From CAYNRA01 sp046293395 (lineage in GTDB: Bacteria; Bacteroidota; Bacteroidia; Cytophagales; Spirosomataceae), in NCBI GenBank assembly GCA_046293395.1, contig JBKBOU010000001.1:620001-684000 (forward strand): 64,000 nucleotides of DNA, written 5' to 3'. The position numbers were made by a program, and so were the translations under genes. Shown piece after piece: positions 1 through 8,854 of this stretch; position 1 is the first letter of the stretch, and each line of letters begins with the position of its first letter. The notes beneath the pieces are model-generated. The model did no database searches and was not told where the DNA came from. It saw only the letters and a list, made by a program, of their open reading frames with translations.

Positions 1-2
1 TT

Positions 3-626
3 CACTTTGATATTGCGGCTGGTGAATTTGTCTATGTAATCGGCAAAACCGGTAGCGGGAAGTCCTCCCTCCTAAAAACTTTGTATGCTGATTTATGGCT
101 TGCATCCGGGCAAGGCTGGGTTGCTGATGTTCCTCTACACGAAATCAAACGCAGCGAAATCCCTTTTTTAAGAAGGAAAATTGGTATTATTTTCCAAGAT
201 TTTCAGCTATTAACAGACAGAAATATTGAACGTAATCTCTTTTTTTTCATGGAAGCGATGGGCTGGAAAGACAAAAAAGCCATGAAATCACGTATCGAAG
301 AGGTCTTGAGCCAAGTAGGATTGGCACACGTTTTATCTAAATTTCCACATCAACTTTCAGGTGGCGAGCAGCAGCGTGTTTCTATTGCCCGTGCTTTGCT
401 TAATAAACCTCTTTTACTCCTTGCTGACGAACCGACGGGAAACCTCGACCCCGAAATGTCGCAAGAAATTCTACAACTTTTTTTCAAAATCAATAAAGAA
501 GCCGGAACAGCCGTTATGATGGCAACCCATGACTTTTCATTGATTGAAAATTATCCTTCCAGAACCCTCTACTGCAAAGAAGGAAAAGTACAAGATATTA
601 CCAGAAATTCGACAGGGATAGTGTAA
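3..626 (+). CDS. ftsE: Cell division ABC transporter ATP-binding protein FtsE, 5' end cut by the window
   Basis: This is the ATPase partner of the FtsX permease, which couples ATP hydrolysis at the inner membrane to activation of cell-wall hydrolases at the septum. The frame is open from base 3, so the first residues lie outside the window. Seen in order are the Walker A motif GKTGSGKSS (from base 42), a Q-loop in IIFQDFQ, the ABC signature LSGGEQQRV, Walker B LLLADEPTGN and the H-loop in ATHD. All catalytic elements are intact. The gene ends inside the 3' end of the convergent neighbour with a 29-bp overlap. The SSLLKTLYAD segment after Walker A is typical of FtsE rather than of LolD. No ftsX is visible in the window. 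Confidence 0.82.
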   Translation, partial: HFDIAAGEFVYVIGKTGSGKSSLLKTLYADLWLASGQGWVADVPLHEIKRSEIPFLRRKIGIIFQDFQLLTDRNIERNLFFFMEAMGWKDKKAMKSRIEEVLSQVGLAHVLSKFPHQLSGGEQQRVSIARALLNKPLLLLADEPTGNLDPEMSQEILQLFFKINKEAGTAVMMATHDFSLIENYPSRTLYCKEGKVQDITRNSTGIV

Positions 627-1320
627 TTCTTACATAAGAAATCGGGATTCTTCTTCTCGAAATCGTAATAGTTCCGTCTCCTGCAATGCTTGCTCCTTCA
701 CGCGCAGCCGTACGAATAGGCTCTGTTTGAAACGTGGAGATAACCAAATCTAGGTAAGGGGATGCTCCTATTTTGCGTGGAATGATACGTCCAATTCCCA
801 CACCTGCTTGGTAACTAAATGCGGAAGAACGAACACCGTCTATCCGCACAATAGATTCCGACAAGCTTTCATAAACCCCTGACGTATAGAGTGTTGCACC
901 ACCTGAAACATCTACAAACGGGTTCCATTTTGAAGCCCAAACGATGGGTCTGTAACGCGCACTTCCATGCAGCCAGAATGCGTGATGCTGCTGAGAAAAA
1001 TTACCCAACAAAACCGAACGAACGGGGTCTGTGCCTAAACCCAAATATCCCAATTGAGCTCCTACAAAAACAGGCGCATTCGTACTTTTTTTAAATAAAG
1101 GATTCCATAGATAACCTACTTCCCCAGTAAACTGACTATTGGGCTTGAATGCATCCAAGTAATTTGCCCAGCGATTGGTTGCACCGCCGCCACCCAACGA
1201 AACATAATACGTGGCTTTATCTACACCTGTTACAGCCACTTTTTGACCAATTCCTTCTTTACAGATGGAGATTGATACAAAAAATGACAGTAAAAAGGCA
1301 TATTTACGCAAATCAAACAT
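598..1320 (-). CDS. Secreted or outer-membrane beta-barrel-like protein of unknown function
   Basis: I do not recognise a named family. The 240-residue product starts with a signal-peptide-like stretch ending near the AQ/GQK junction at residues 24-27. The rest is rich in Gly, aromatic and polar residues alternating in short beta-like segments (for example GYLWNPLF and FVGAQLGYLGLG). It ends in an aromatic residue (NFW), as outer-membrane barrels do. It lies 3 bp after porX on the same strand and is probably cotranscribed with it, so a link to envelope biology or type IX secretion is possible but is inference. Its 3' end overlaps ftsE on the opposite strand. Confidence 0.65.
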   Translation of the reverse strand: MFDLRKYAFLLSFFVSISICKEGIGQKVAVTGVDKATYYVSLGGGGATNRWANYLDAFKPNSQFTGEVGYLWNPLFKKSTNAPVFVGAQLGYLGLGTDPVRSVLLGNFSQQHHAFWLHGSARYRPIVWASKWNPFVDVSGGATLYTSGVYESLSESIVRIDGVRSSAFSYQAGVGIGRIIPRKIGASPYLDLVISTFQTEPIRTAAREGASIAGDGTITISRRRIPISYVRITLSLSNFW

Positions 1321-1323
1321 GGA

Positions 1324-2889
1324 TTATTTGGCTTTTAAAACAGTAAATGGAATAATCATTTCCTCCATAGAAACCCCACCGTGTTGAAACGTATCTTTGT
1401 AATGACTTACGTAATAATTGTAATTATTCGGATAAGCAAAAAAGTAATCTTCCGTCGTAAAGAAATACGAGGTAGAAAGATTTGGTTTAGGTAAACCAAA
1501 CAGTTCGGGCTTACGAACTTCAATAACGTGGTCTTTTTTATCGTCTAAATTTAAGTTTTTCCCTTGTTTATATCTTAGATTGGTATTTACATTTCTATCT
1601 CCAACAATCCGTTTTGCATTTTTTACTCGAACCATCCCGTGGTCTGTCGTAATAATTAAACGCCCTTTCACCTGTGCCACTTTTTGAAGAAAATCCAAAA
1701 GAGAGGAATGTTGTAACCACGATTTAGAGATAGATCTATAGGCTGCTTCGTCGGGAGCAAGTTCCTTAATCATAGCCATATCTGTACGGGCATGAGAAAG
1801 CATATCTACGAAGTTATAGACAACCACAACCAACTCATTCCTCAATAAGTTGGAGAAATTGTCTAAAAGTGTCTTTCCTTGCTGCGTACTGATAACTTTG
1901 TGGTACGAAAACTTCGTTTGCATCCGATTTTTTTCGAGTTGGCGCTTCAGAAATTCTGCTTCGTGGTTATTCAAAGATTCTTCGTTTTCACCTTCGTCAT
2001 TCACCCAAATATCGGGATGTTGCCGTGCCATCTCAGCGGGAGTTAAACCCGAAAAAATCGCATTTCTTGCATACGAAGTAGCCGTTGGTAGAATAGAATA
2101 ATAGGTTTCTTGTTGCTCAATCGTAAAAAACTCAGTGATAATTTCTTGCATGGATTTCCATTGATCGTAGCGCAAATTATCAATCAATAAGAAAAAAAGA
2201 GGTTCATTGGGTTTTAGAAGAGGGAAAACCTTTTTTTTCATCAGATGATGCGACAAAATCGGTTTATCTGATTTGGGGTCAGACATCCAATCTTCGTACG
2301 TATCTTGGATAAATCGTGTGAAATTACTGTTTGCTTCTGCTTTTTGCATTTCAAGCACTTCTGCCATAGACTTATCGTTGGTTTTATCCAACTCAAGCTC
2401 CCAATACGTTATTTTCTTTAAAATTTCAGCCCATTCTTCGTGACCAATCCGGTCATTGTACTGCATAGCGATATTTCGGAAATCCTGTTGATAGCCTTGA
2501 TTGGTTTTCTCCGTTATCAACCGTCTATTATCCAGAATTTTTTTAACAGACAGCAAAATCTGATTGGGATTGAGTGGCTTAATCAAATAGTCGGCAATTT
2601 TAGAACCGATTGCCTCCTCCATGATTTTTTCTTCCTCTGATTTTGTAATCATCACGACCGGAATATCCTCTCGCATTTGCTTGATTTGCGCCAATGTCTC
2701 CAAACCAGTCATTCCAGGCATCATTTCATCCAGAAAAATGACATCAAAGTTTTCATTTTGTACGACATCCAAGGCATCTGCACCGCTGGGAACGGGCGTT
2801 ACATCGTATCCTTTTCCTTGAAGAAAGAAAATGTAAGGTTTTAACAAGTCTATTTCATCATCAGCCCAAAGTATTTTATATCTCTGCAT
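1324..2889 (-). CDS. porX: Response regulator with PglZ domain, type IX secretion regulator PorX
   Basis: PorX is the response regulator partnered with PorY that controls type IX secretion and gliding genes in Bacteroidota. Residues 1-120 form a CheY-like receiver with the acidic pair at 10-11, phosphoacceptor Asp54 in FLDEMMPG, a Thr in MITKSE and the conserved Lys in IKPLNP. A helical linker follows. The C-terminal half is a PglZ domain of the alkaline phosphatase superfamily, with metal-ligand motifs FLLIDNLRYDQW, NFVDMLSHAR, TTDHG and FQHGG. The length of 521 residues is usual for PorX. It sits between kdsB (47 bp upstream) and the barrel-like protein (3 bp downstream), all leftward. No porY is visible. 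There is no DNA-binding output domain, as expected for this family. Confidence 0.92.
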   Translation of the reverse strand: MQRYKILWADDEIDLLKPYIFFLQGKGYDVTPVPSGADALDVVQNENFDVIFLDEMMPGMTGLETLAQIKQMREDIPVVMITKSEEEKIMEEAIGSKIADYLIKPLNPNQILLSVKKILDNRRLITEKTNQGYQQDFRNIAMQYNDRIGHEEWAEILKKITYWELELDKTNDKSMAEVLEMQKAEANSNFTRFIQDTYEDWMSDPKSDKPILSHHLMKKKVFPLLKPNEPLFFLLIDNLRYDQWKSMQEIITEFFTIEQQETYYSILPTATSYARNAIFSGLTPAEMARQHPDIWVNDEGENEESLNNHEAEFLKRQLEKNRMQTKFSYHKVISTQQGKTLLDNFSNLLRNELVVVVYNFVDMLSHARTDMAMIKELAPDEAAYRSISKSWLQHSSLLDFLQKVAQVKGRLIITTDHGMVRVKNAKRIVGDRNVNTNLRYKQGKNLNLDDKKDHVIEVRKPELFGLPKPNLSTSYFFTTEDYFFAYPNNYNYYVSHYKDTFQHGGVSMEEMIIPFTVLKAK

Positions 2890-2936
2890 AATTTCTAGTT
2901 AAATCTTTTTTATTTGTCAACGAACATAGAGTTATA

Positions 2937-3704
2937 TCATTGTTCCTTTTCTTCCAACTCTTGAATCCGAGCATTCACTTCTTGTAAATCAGAAGGTGTA
3001 TCAACGCCTTTACTAAAATACTGAGTTTCAATTACTTTTATTTTATACCCTTTTTCCAACCACCGAAGTTGCTCCAATTTCTCCGTATTTTCTAGTAACG
3101 AAGTGGGTAAAGTCGTTATTTCGTTTAAAATAGATGGTTGAAAAGCATAAATTCCAATGTGTTTCCAGTAAACAGTTGTCGTTTCCAACCACTGTTCTAG
3201 GGGGACATCACGCTGAAAAGGAATGGCTTGACGACTAAAATACAAGGCATTCTGCTTCGAATCGACTACTACTTTTACGACATTTGGATTTATGAGTTCT
3301 TCAAATACTCGAATACGCGTAGCCAATGTTGCAATTTGCGTATTTTCATTCAAATTCCGAATGAAAGTACGCAAAGATTCGGGCTCAATCAAAGGCTCAT
3401 CTCCTTGGATATTTACGATAAAATCGGGAATAAAATCCAACTTCCATTCGTTCATCGCAGCGGCACATCTGTCTGTTCCACTCGGAATCTCTGCACTCGT
3501 CATGACGACTTTTCCACCGAAATTTTGTACATGTTCAAAAATCGAGGGATGGTCAGTTGCTACACAAATTTGGGCAAAATCATGTACTTGGGCAACGCGT
3601 TCATATACCCGCTGAATCATGGTTTTTCCATGGATTACTGCGAGTGCCTTTTGGGGTAATCGAGTTGAAGCCCATCTTGCAGGAATAATTCCAAGTATTT
3701 TCAT
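2937..3704 (-). CDS. kdsB: 3-deoxy-manno-octulosonate cytidylyltransferase (CMP-KDO synthetase)
   Basis: The enzyme activates KDO with CTP to give CMP-KDO, the donor used to build the lipopolysaccharide inner core in the cytoplasm. The chosen start gives MKILGIIPARWASTRLP, with the nucleotide-binding IPAR.ASTRLP motif at the extreme N-terminus as in the family. An upstream in-frame ATG would add eight unlikely residues. Other family motifs are VNIQGDEPLI (metal and CTP binding) and HIGIYAF. The length is 255 residues, usual for KdsB. It lies between glyQS and porX on the same strand. A hairpin in the gap from glyQS could limit read-through into kdsB. Confidence 0.93.
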   Translation of the reverse strand: MKILGIIPARWASTRLPQKALAVIHGKTMIQRVYERVAQVHDFAQICVATDHPSIFEHVQNFGGKVVMTSAEIPSGTDRCAAAMNEWKLDFIPDFIVNIQGDEPLIEPESLRTFIRNLNENTQIATLATRIRVFEELINPNVVKVVVDSKQNALYFSRQAIPFQRDVPLEQWLETTTVYWKHIGIYAFQPSILNEITTLPTSLLENTEKLEQLRWLEKGYKIKVIETQYFSKGVDTPSDLQEVNARIQELEEKEQ

Positions 3705-3714
3705 CCTAAAAAAT

Positions 3715-3748
3715 GAAAAGAGGAACAAGTAGTACCCATTCCTCTTCT
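3715..3748 (-). terminator. Weak hairpin between glyQS and kdsB
   Basis: An 8-bp stem (AAGAGGAA at 3718-3725 with TTCCTCTT at 3739-3746) is followed on the minus strand by TTTTC and then, four bases further, a T6 run just before the kdsB start. It could be a partial terminator or attenuator between the two genes. The stem is A/T heavy, so this is tentative. Confidence 0.35.
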
Positions 3749-3760
3749 TTATAAATGTAC

Positions 3761-5257
3761 TTAAATAGCTTCCAATATTCTCTCCAACGCGACGGCGTAG
3801 CCAATTTTTTCTTTGAGAACTGAAATAGGAACTCGCTCCTGCTCCATCGTGTCACGGTGCCGAATCGTAACCGTTTGGTCTTCCATTGTCTGGTAATCTA
3901 CGGCAATACAGAAAGGCGTACCGATTAAATCTTGGCGGGTATATCTTTTTCCGATGGCACCACCATCATCATAAACGGCTCTAAAACTAGATTTCAAGGA
4001 TTGCGTAATTTCTTGTGCCTTCTCTGCTAAACCATCTTTTTTTACTAACGGCAAGACAGCTACTTTGATAGGCGCAAGTGCAGGGTGAAGTTTCAAATAC
4101 AAACGCTCTTTTTGTGCTTCTCCTTCTCCAACGGTTTCTTTAGTGAAAGCATGGCAGAAAGTAGCTAAGAAAAGGCGGTCAGCACCGACAGAGGTTTCAA
4201 CCACATAAGGAATGTAATTTCCATGCGGTTTGCCATTTTCGTCCAATTCTGGGTCAAAATATTGTTGTTTTTTCTTAGAAAGCTCTTGGTGATTCTTGAG
4301 GTCAAAATCTGTTCTAGAGTGGATTCCCTCCATTTCTCTAAAACCAAACGGGAATTGATACTCAATATCAACCGCTGCATTGGCATAATGCGCGAGTTTT
4401 TCGTGGTCATGGAAACGAAGTTTGTCGGCAGGCAAACCAATGGCTTTGTGGAATTTAAGACGCGTTTCTTTCCATGCGTTATACCATTCCATTTCAGTTC
4501 CAGGGCGAACAAAGAATTGCATTTCCATTTGTTCAAACTCCCGCATCCGGAACGTAAACTGGCGGGCAACAATCTCATTTCTAAATGCTTTACCAATTTG
4601 AGCAATCCCGAAAGGAACTTTCATACGACCACTTTTTTGCACATTCAAGAAGTTAACAAAAATACCTTGTGCAGTCTCTGGGCGCAGATAAATCAAGCTC
4701 GAGTCCTCCGCTACTGAACCAACTTGGGTAGAAAACATCAAATTAAACTGCCTAACTTCTGTCCAATTCGATGTTTTTGAGATAGGGCAACAGATATTTT
4801 GGTCGATAATTAATTGGCGAACGCCTTCTAAATCTTCTGCACCTAAAAGGCGACCCATTTGTTCCAAAAGTTCTTTTGCGGCTTCTGGTTGTCCATTTGC
4901 TTCTAGTTCTTCGGCTTTGCCTTCAAGAAGCTGGTCAGCGCGGTATCTTTTTTTCGAATCTTTGTTGTCTATCATTGGGTCGTTGAATCCGTCCACGTGA
5001 CCCGACGCCTTCCAAGTAAGCGGATGCATAAAAATAGCCGCATCGATACCTACAATATTATCGTGCAACTGCGTCATAGACTTCCACCAAGCAGCTTTTA
5101 GATTATTTTTTAGCTCCACACCATTTTGCCCATAATCGTACACCGCTTGCAAGCCGTCGTAGATTTCAGAGGAAGGAAAAACAAATCCATATTCTTTCGC
5201 ATGAGCGATAATGTCTTGCAAAGTCGTTGCAGGCGCGTTTGTCGATTGACTCATCAT
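3761..5257 (-). CDS. glyQS: Glycyl-tRNA synthetase, single-chain class II type
   Basis: The enzyme charges tRNA-Gly with glycine using ATP. The 498-residue protein is the homodimeric archaeal/eukaryotic-like form, not the alpha2-beta2 GlyQ/GlyS form. Visible features are the motif 2 region FRNEIVARQFTFRMREFEQ, which carries the ATP-binding arginines, the EMEGIHSRTDFDLKNH segment, the motif 3 region SVGADRLFLAT, and a C-terminal anticodon-binding domain (KVAVLPLVKKDGLAEKA to the end). The Met at residue 2 could equally be the start. The gene is probably the first of a leftward group with kdsB and porX. Confidence 0.95.
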   Translation of the reverse strand: MMSQSTNAPATTLQDIIAHAKEYGFVFPSSEIYDGLQAVYDYGQNGVELKNNLKAAWWKSMTQLHDNIVGIDAAIFMHPLTWKASGHVDGFNDPMIDNKDSKKRYRADQLLEGKAEELEANGQPEAAKELLEQMGRLLGAEDLEGVRQLIIDQNICCPISKTSNWTEVRQFNLMFSTQVGSVAEDSSLIYLRPETAQGIFVNFLNVQKSGRMKVPFGIAQIGKAFRNEIVARQFTFRMREFEQMEMQFFVRPGTEMEWYNAWKETRLKFHKAIGLPADKLRFHDHEKLAHYANAAVDIEYQFPFGFREMEGIHSRTDFDLKNHQELSKKKQQYFDPELDENGKPHGNYIPYVVETSVGADRLFLATFCHAFTKETVGEGEAQKERLYLKLHPALAPIKVAVLPLVKKDGLAEKAQEITQSLKSSFRAVYDDGGAIGKRYTRQDLIGTPFCIAVDYQTMEDQTVTIRHRDTMEQERVPISVLKEKIGYAVALERILEAI

Positions 5258-5287
5258 ATTTTTTTCTAATTGACCGTTTTTGTGCTA

Positions 5288-5295
5288 CAAAAATA
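5288..5295 (-). promoter_or_regulatory. Possible -7 box of glyQS (TATTTTTG)
   Basis: Read on the minus strand, this matches the Bacteroidota -7 consensus TAnnTTTG and lies about 30 bases before the glyQS start. A TTTG sits 24 bases further upstream (5320-5323), slightly beyond the usual spacing. Confidence 0.35.
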
Positions 5296-5340
5296 CAGAA
5301 AACTGCGTTTTGAGCGATGCAAATTAAGGGTTAATTTCTA

Positions 5341-6366
5341 TCATCCCCAAATTGGCATTCCTTCCGTACAGTTTTTACACATTTCTATTTGTGAACGATG
5401 TTGTAGCAATTGTTTTCTAAAATGAAAATATGCCTCTGATTCCCAGATTCTTTCAAATGATTCATTTTTTACCTCACCTAAAACATACTGGGCATCTTTA
5501 TCGAAACAGCAAGGGATTACTTTTCCATCCCACGTGATGACACAAGAATGCCACATTTTCCAACAATGGTGAAGTAATTTATTCTTGATTTCGTATTTGC
5601 CAGACTTCAATTTCCGGTATCGCGCATATTTGTCCATCGTCGGGATTAACTCTGAACCGTTCTCGTAATCATAGATTTGCGCGGTTTTCAAACGTACATC
5701 GCGTACGCCTAGCTCTTTCGCCAAAGTATAAACATCCTCAATTTGATGCTCATTCGGTTTTACCACCAAAAACTGAAAAACGATGTGCGGCGTCGTACTT
5801 TTTAGTTTATTTTTCCATTCGATGACTTTACGTGTACCTTCTATCACTTTTTCCAAGCTACCACCGATTCGGTAACTTTGATACGTATCTTGCGTTGTTC
5901 CATCAATGGAAATAATCAGTCTTTTGAGTCCCGATTCAACTGTTTGTTTAGCAATAGTATCTGTAAAGTAATGCGCATTAGTGGAAGTTGCCGTATAGAT
6001 TCCCTTTTGATTGGCATACGAAACCATTCGAAGAAAATTTGGATGTAAATACGGTTCACCTTGAAAATAGAAAGTCAAATAGAATAAAGAAGGATGAAGT
6101 TCGTCAATTGTTTTGATAAAAATAGCGTCACTCAACATCCCAGTCGGTCGCGTAAATGAGCGCAAACCACTTGGACATTCCGGACATCTCAGATTACAGG
6201 ATGTGGTGGGTTCAATAGAAATTGCCAAAGGAAAACCTGGTTGAATTGGGCGTTTTAGCCATTTGGAAAGAATATAACTCCCTATCACGTGCAGGGCATT
6301 CCAAACTTTAGAAAATCGGACGGTGCGAAGGAGTTCTTGGGTATCATTCCAATGAAAAATAGCCAT
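5341..6366 (-). CDS. Radical SAM protein with SPASM-type C-terminus
   Basis: This is a cytoplasmic radical SAM enzyme of unknown substrate. The SAM cluster motif CNLRCPEC provides Cys57, Cys61 and Cys64. The C-terminal part carries a further cysteine set (CWKMWHSC, IPCCFDKD, MCKNC) typical of SPASM/Twitch auxiliary-cluster domains. SPASM proteins commonly modify peptides or act in cofactor and surface-polymer pathways, but no precursor peptide or glycan cluster is visible here. The gene is separated by one base from the aminopeptidase upstream and is probably cotranscribed with it. Length is 341 residues. Confidence 0.85.
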   Translation of the reverse strand: MAIFHWNDTQELLRTVRFSKVWNALHVIGSYILSKWLKRPIQPGFPLAISIEPTTSCNLRCPECPSGLRSFTRPTGMLSDAIFIKTIDELHPSLFYLTFYFQGEPYLHPNFLRMVSYANQKGIYTATSTNAHYFTDTIAKQTVESGLKRLIISIDGTTQDTYQSYRIGGSLEKVIEGTRKVIEWKNKLKSTTPHIVFQFLVVKPNEHQIEDVYTLAKELGVRDVRLKTAQIYDYENGSELIPTMDKYARYRKLKSGKYEIKNKLLHHCWKMWHSCVITWDGKVIPCCFDKDAQYVLGEVKNESFERIWESEAYFHFRKQLLQHRSQIEMCKNCTEGMPIWG

Positions 6367-6367
6367 T

Positions 6368-8854
6368 TTATTCAGATTTCAAATTGGAATAGACGGACTG
6401 AAGGAACGCATCTTTTTCTTCTTGAACTGCCTGTTGAATCATCTGATTTGCCTCGGGCAGATGGGCAAGATTTTGGGCTAATTGCATTGCTCCGTACCGG
6501 ACAGCAATCAATGGATTTTCCAATAACCACCGTTTGATTTGCGGAAGCACATTTTTCTGTTCGCTTTCGGAGACACTAACCAAATACGCCGAGTAAAGTC
6601 CCATTACAGGATAAAGTTCAGTGGAAGAAAACTGGTTCATTTGGTCGGAAATCCACGTCAGGTGCTTGGTATCCCCTTGTGAAATCCAATAATTAACAAT
6701 AGCGGCAAATGTATTCACATCTGATTGCAGGAGAAAAGGAGCAATCACGGAGTCAGCGTCCATGGGTTTATTGATAAGGATAGCTTCGAGGGCAGCCCCG
6801 CGCACGAGCATGGATGTGTCTTTTAGTGCCTGTCTAAACAAAATATCATTTTGGGCATTCAGAAAGTTTTTCACAGCCAAAATAGCATCCGCACGAACGT
6901 AGGCATTGGAATCATTTTTAATAACAAATTGAAGTGCTTTTTCTACCTCTAAAAATCCTGAACCATCGTAATCGAAAAGAAGCTGAACTGCTTGGTGACG
7001 GACTTTCCAGAACAAATCACGTGTTGCTTGCATAACGAGCTGTCTCGTTACACTGTCCTCAAGAGGACTTTTCACGGCATAATCCTCTGGAGATTCATCA
7101 AAAGAAAGTGCTTGGAGGGCATTCAATCGTGTCCGGAAACTTGGTGCATTTAAAACATCAAACTGAATTTCTTCCTTCTTTTTTTCGTGGTTTATCGTTC
7201 CAATAAGTAGGTGGTCTGGGTCAATAACCACAGATTTGGGTTTATTTATAACAGGAATTTTAACGACCTGAACAGAATCCTGCATAGTCGTTTTTGTCGT
7301 TTTCCAAGTACCATTTTCTTCCCAAGCGATGGAAACAGGGATACGGAAAACAACAGGATTTAACGAATCAATCTCTTGGCGAAGTGTCACAACCAGTTGA
7401 TTATCAATCTTCTCATGTTTTGCAACAAGCTGTACGTGTCCTTTCCCAAAAAACCATTGGTCAAAGAATGAGCGCATATCTTGGCCTGTAACTTCTTCAA
7501 CAACGCGTCGAAAATCCTCTATTTCCGTTGATTGATACGCATGTCGACTCAAATAAATTTGCATCGACATAAAAAAAGCTTCGTCACCAATTTCATGACG
7601 GAGCAAATGCAAGATTCGTCCACCTTTTGCGTAAGAATGTGAGTCAAACATGTCGTTTTCATTCGAATACTCAAAGCGAATGAGGGGAACTTGTTTTTCT
7701 TTTGCCTCTTGTAAATATTGGTCAAGTGCATTGAAAGCGACCCACTCAGCTTCTTCTTTTCCGTATTTATATTCGTGCCAAAGATATTCTGAATAATCAG
7801 CAAATGACTCATTTAAAGGCAAGTGCGACCACGATTCACACGTTGCCAGATTTCCGAACCAGTGATGAAACAATTCATGGGCAATAATTCCATCATCCGA
7901 ATTATCGACTAATTGATGTGGGTTCTTCAAAACAAAATCACCGTGAATCGTAGCCGACGTGTTTTCCATTGCTCCGGTCACAAAGTCACGCGCGACTAAT
8001 TGTGCATATTTAGGCCAAGGATACGGAACACCCGTTATTCTTTCAAAAAAAGCCATCATTTCGCGAGTTCTACCAAAAATTTGTTTGGCGTAAGGAGCAA
8101 ATTTGGGTTCTATGTAATAACTAATTTCAGTTCCTCTCAGGGGCAAATCTGAAATTTTTTCAAATTCTCCTACAGCCATCATCGTCAAGTAAACAGAATG
8201 AGGCTGAGATTGCACCCACGTATCTCTTCTTTTTCCATTTTTTAGTTTGATAGCAGATTTTAGCAAGCCATTAGACAACGTTGTAAATCGGTCATCAACT
8301 TCAAGCGTTATTTCATGTGTATGTTTTTGATTAGGAGAGTCAAGCGTGGGGAACCAGCAAGAATTAGAGGAGGTTTCTCCTTGTGTCCAGAGTTGGGCAG
8401 GTAAATTAGCAACTTCTTTGGTGGCATTTACAAAGTAAAAACCCCGTTGATCCATCGGAAAACGTTTCGTGTTTAGCGTAGATGTCGCGTAAACAATTTG
8501 AACAAGGATGGTATCTTTATTTGTATAAGTTTGTCCGAAACTGATGAGTAGTTTATCGTTATTGAGAGAAAACTCTTTTTTCTTTCCGTTGACAGCTACT
8601 TCTTGAATTTGGAGAGCTTTTGCATCAATTTCGATACGAGATTGAGGATAGAAATGCGGTTTCAGGAAAAGTTTGGCATTTCCTTGCAATGACTGCTTCG
8701 TAAAATCAGGAGTAATGAATAGATTCGTATGGATTAAATCAAAAAGAATCGGGTCAGAAGTACGTATTATTTTTTGTGCGACTAATTGAAAGGAAACACA
8801 AACAAAAGTGAACGTTAGAAGTAAATTTTTCATTTTAGTCATGTGTAAAAACAT
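6368..8854 (-). CDS. Exported M1 family zinc aminopeptidase with C-terminal HEAT-like region
   Basis: This is a zinc metallopeptidase that removes N-terminal amino acids from peptides, probably in the periplasm. The N-terminus carries a signal peptide (KNLLLTFTFVCVSFQLVAQ). The exopeptidase motif GAMEN, the zinc site HELFHHWFGN and the third ligand Glu in LNESFADY, nineteen residues after the second His, are all present. After the catalytic domain come about 250 helical residues resembling HEAT repeats. The ATG at 8854 overlaps the upstream stop as TGATG, suggesting translational coupling. ATGs at 8842 and 8833 are alternative starts with a shorter n-region. It lies in the rbfA-lolE-like-aminopeptidase-radical SAM unit. 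Confidence 0.9.
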   Translation of the reverse strand: MFLHMTKMKNLLLTFTFVCVSFQLVAQKIIRTSDPILFDLIHTNLFITPDFTKQSLQGNAKLFLKPHFYPQSRIEIDAKALQIQEVAVNGKKKEFSLNNDKLLISFGQTYTNKDTILVQIVYATSTLNTKRFPMDQRGFYFVNATKEVANLPAQLWTQGETSSNSCWFPTLDSPNQKHTHEITLEVDDRFTTLSNGLLKSAIKLKNGKRRDTWVQSQPHSVYLTMMAVGEFEKISDLPLRGTEISYYIEPKFAPYAKQIFGRTREMMAFFERITGVPYPWPKYAQLVARDFVTGAMENTSATIHGDFVLKNPHQLVDNSDDGIIAHELFHHWFGNLATCESWSHLPLNESFADYSEYLWHEYKYGKEEAEWVAFNALDQYLQEAKEKQVPLIRFEYSNENDMFDSHSYAKGGRILHLLRHEIGDEAFFMSMQIYLSRHAYQSTEIEDFRRVVEEVTGQDMRSFFDQWFFGKGHVQLVAKHEKIDNQLVVTLRQEIDSLNPVVFRIPVSIAWEENGTWKTTKTTMQDSVQVVKIPVINKPKSVVIDPDHLLIGTINHEKKKEEIQFDVLNAPSFRTRLNALQALSFDESPEDYAVKSPLEDSVTRQLVMQATRDLFWKVRHQAVQLLFDYDGSGFLEVEKALQFVIKNDSNAYVRADAILAVKNFLNAQNDILFRQALKDTSMLVRGAALEAILINKPMDADSVIAPFLLQSDVNTFAAIVNYWISQGDTKHLTWISDQMNQFSSTELYPVMGLYSAYLVSVSESEQKNVLPQIKRWLLENPLIAVRYGAMQLAQNLAHLPEANQMIQQAVQEEKDAFLQSVYSNLKSE

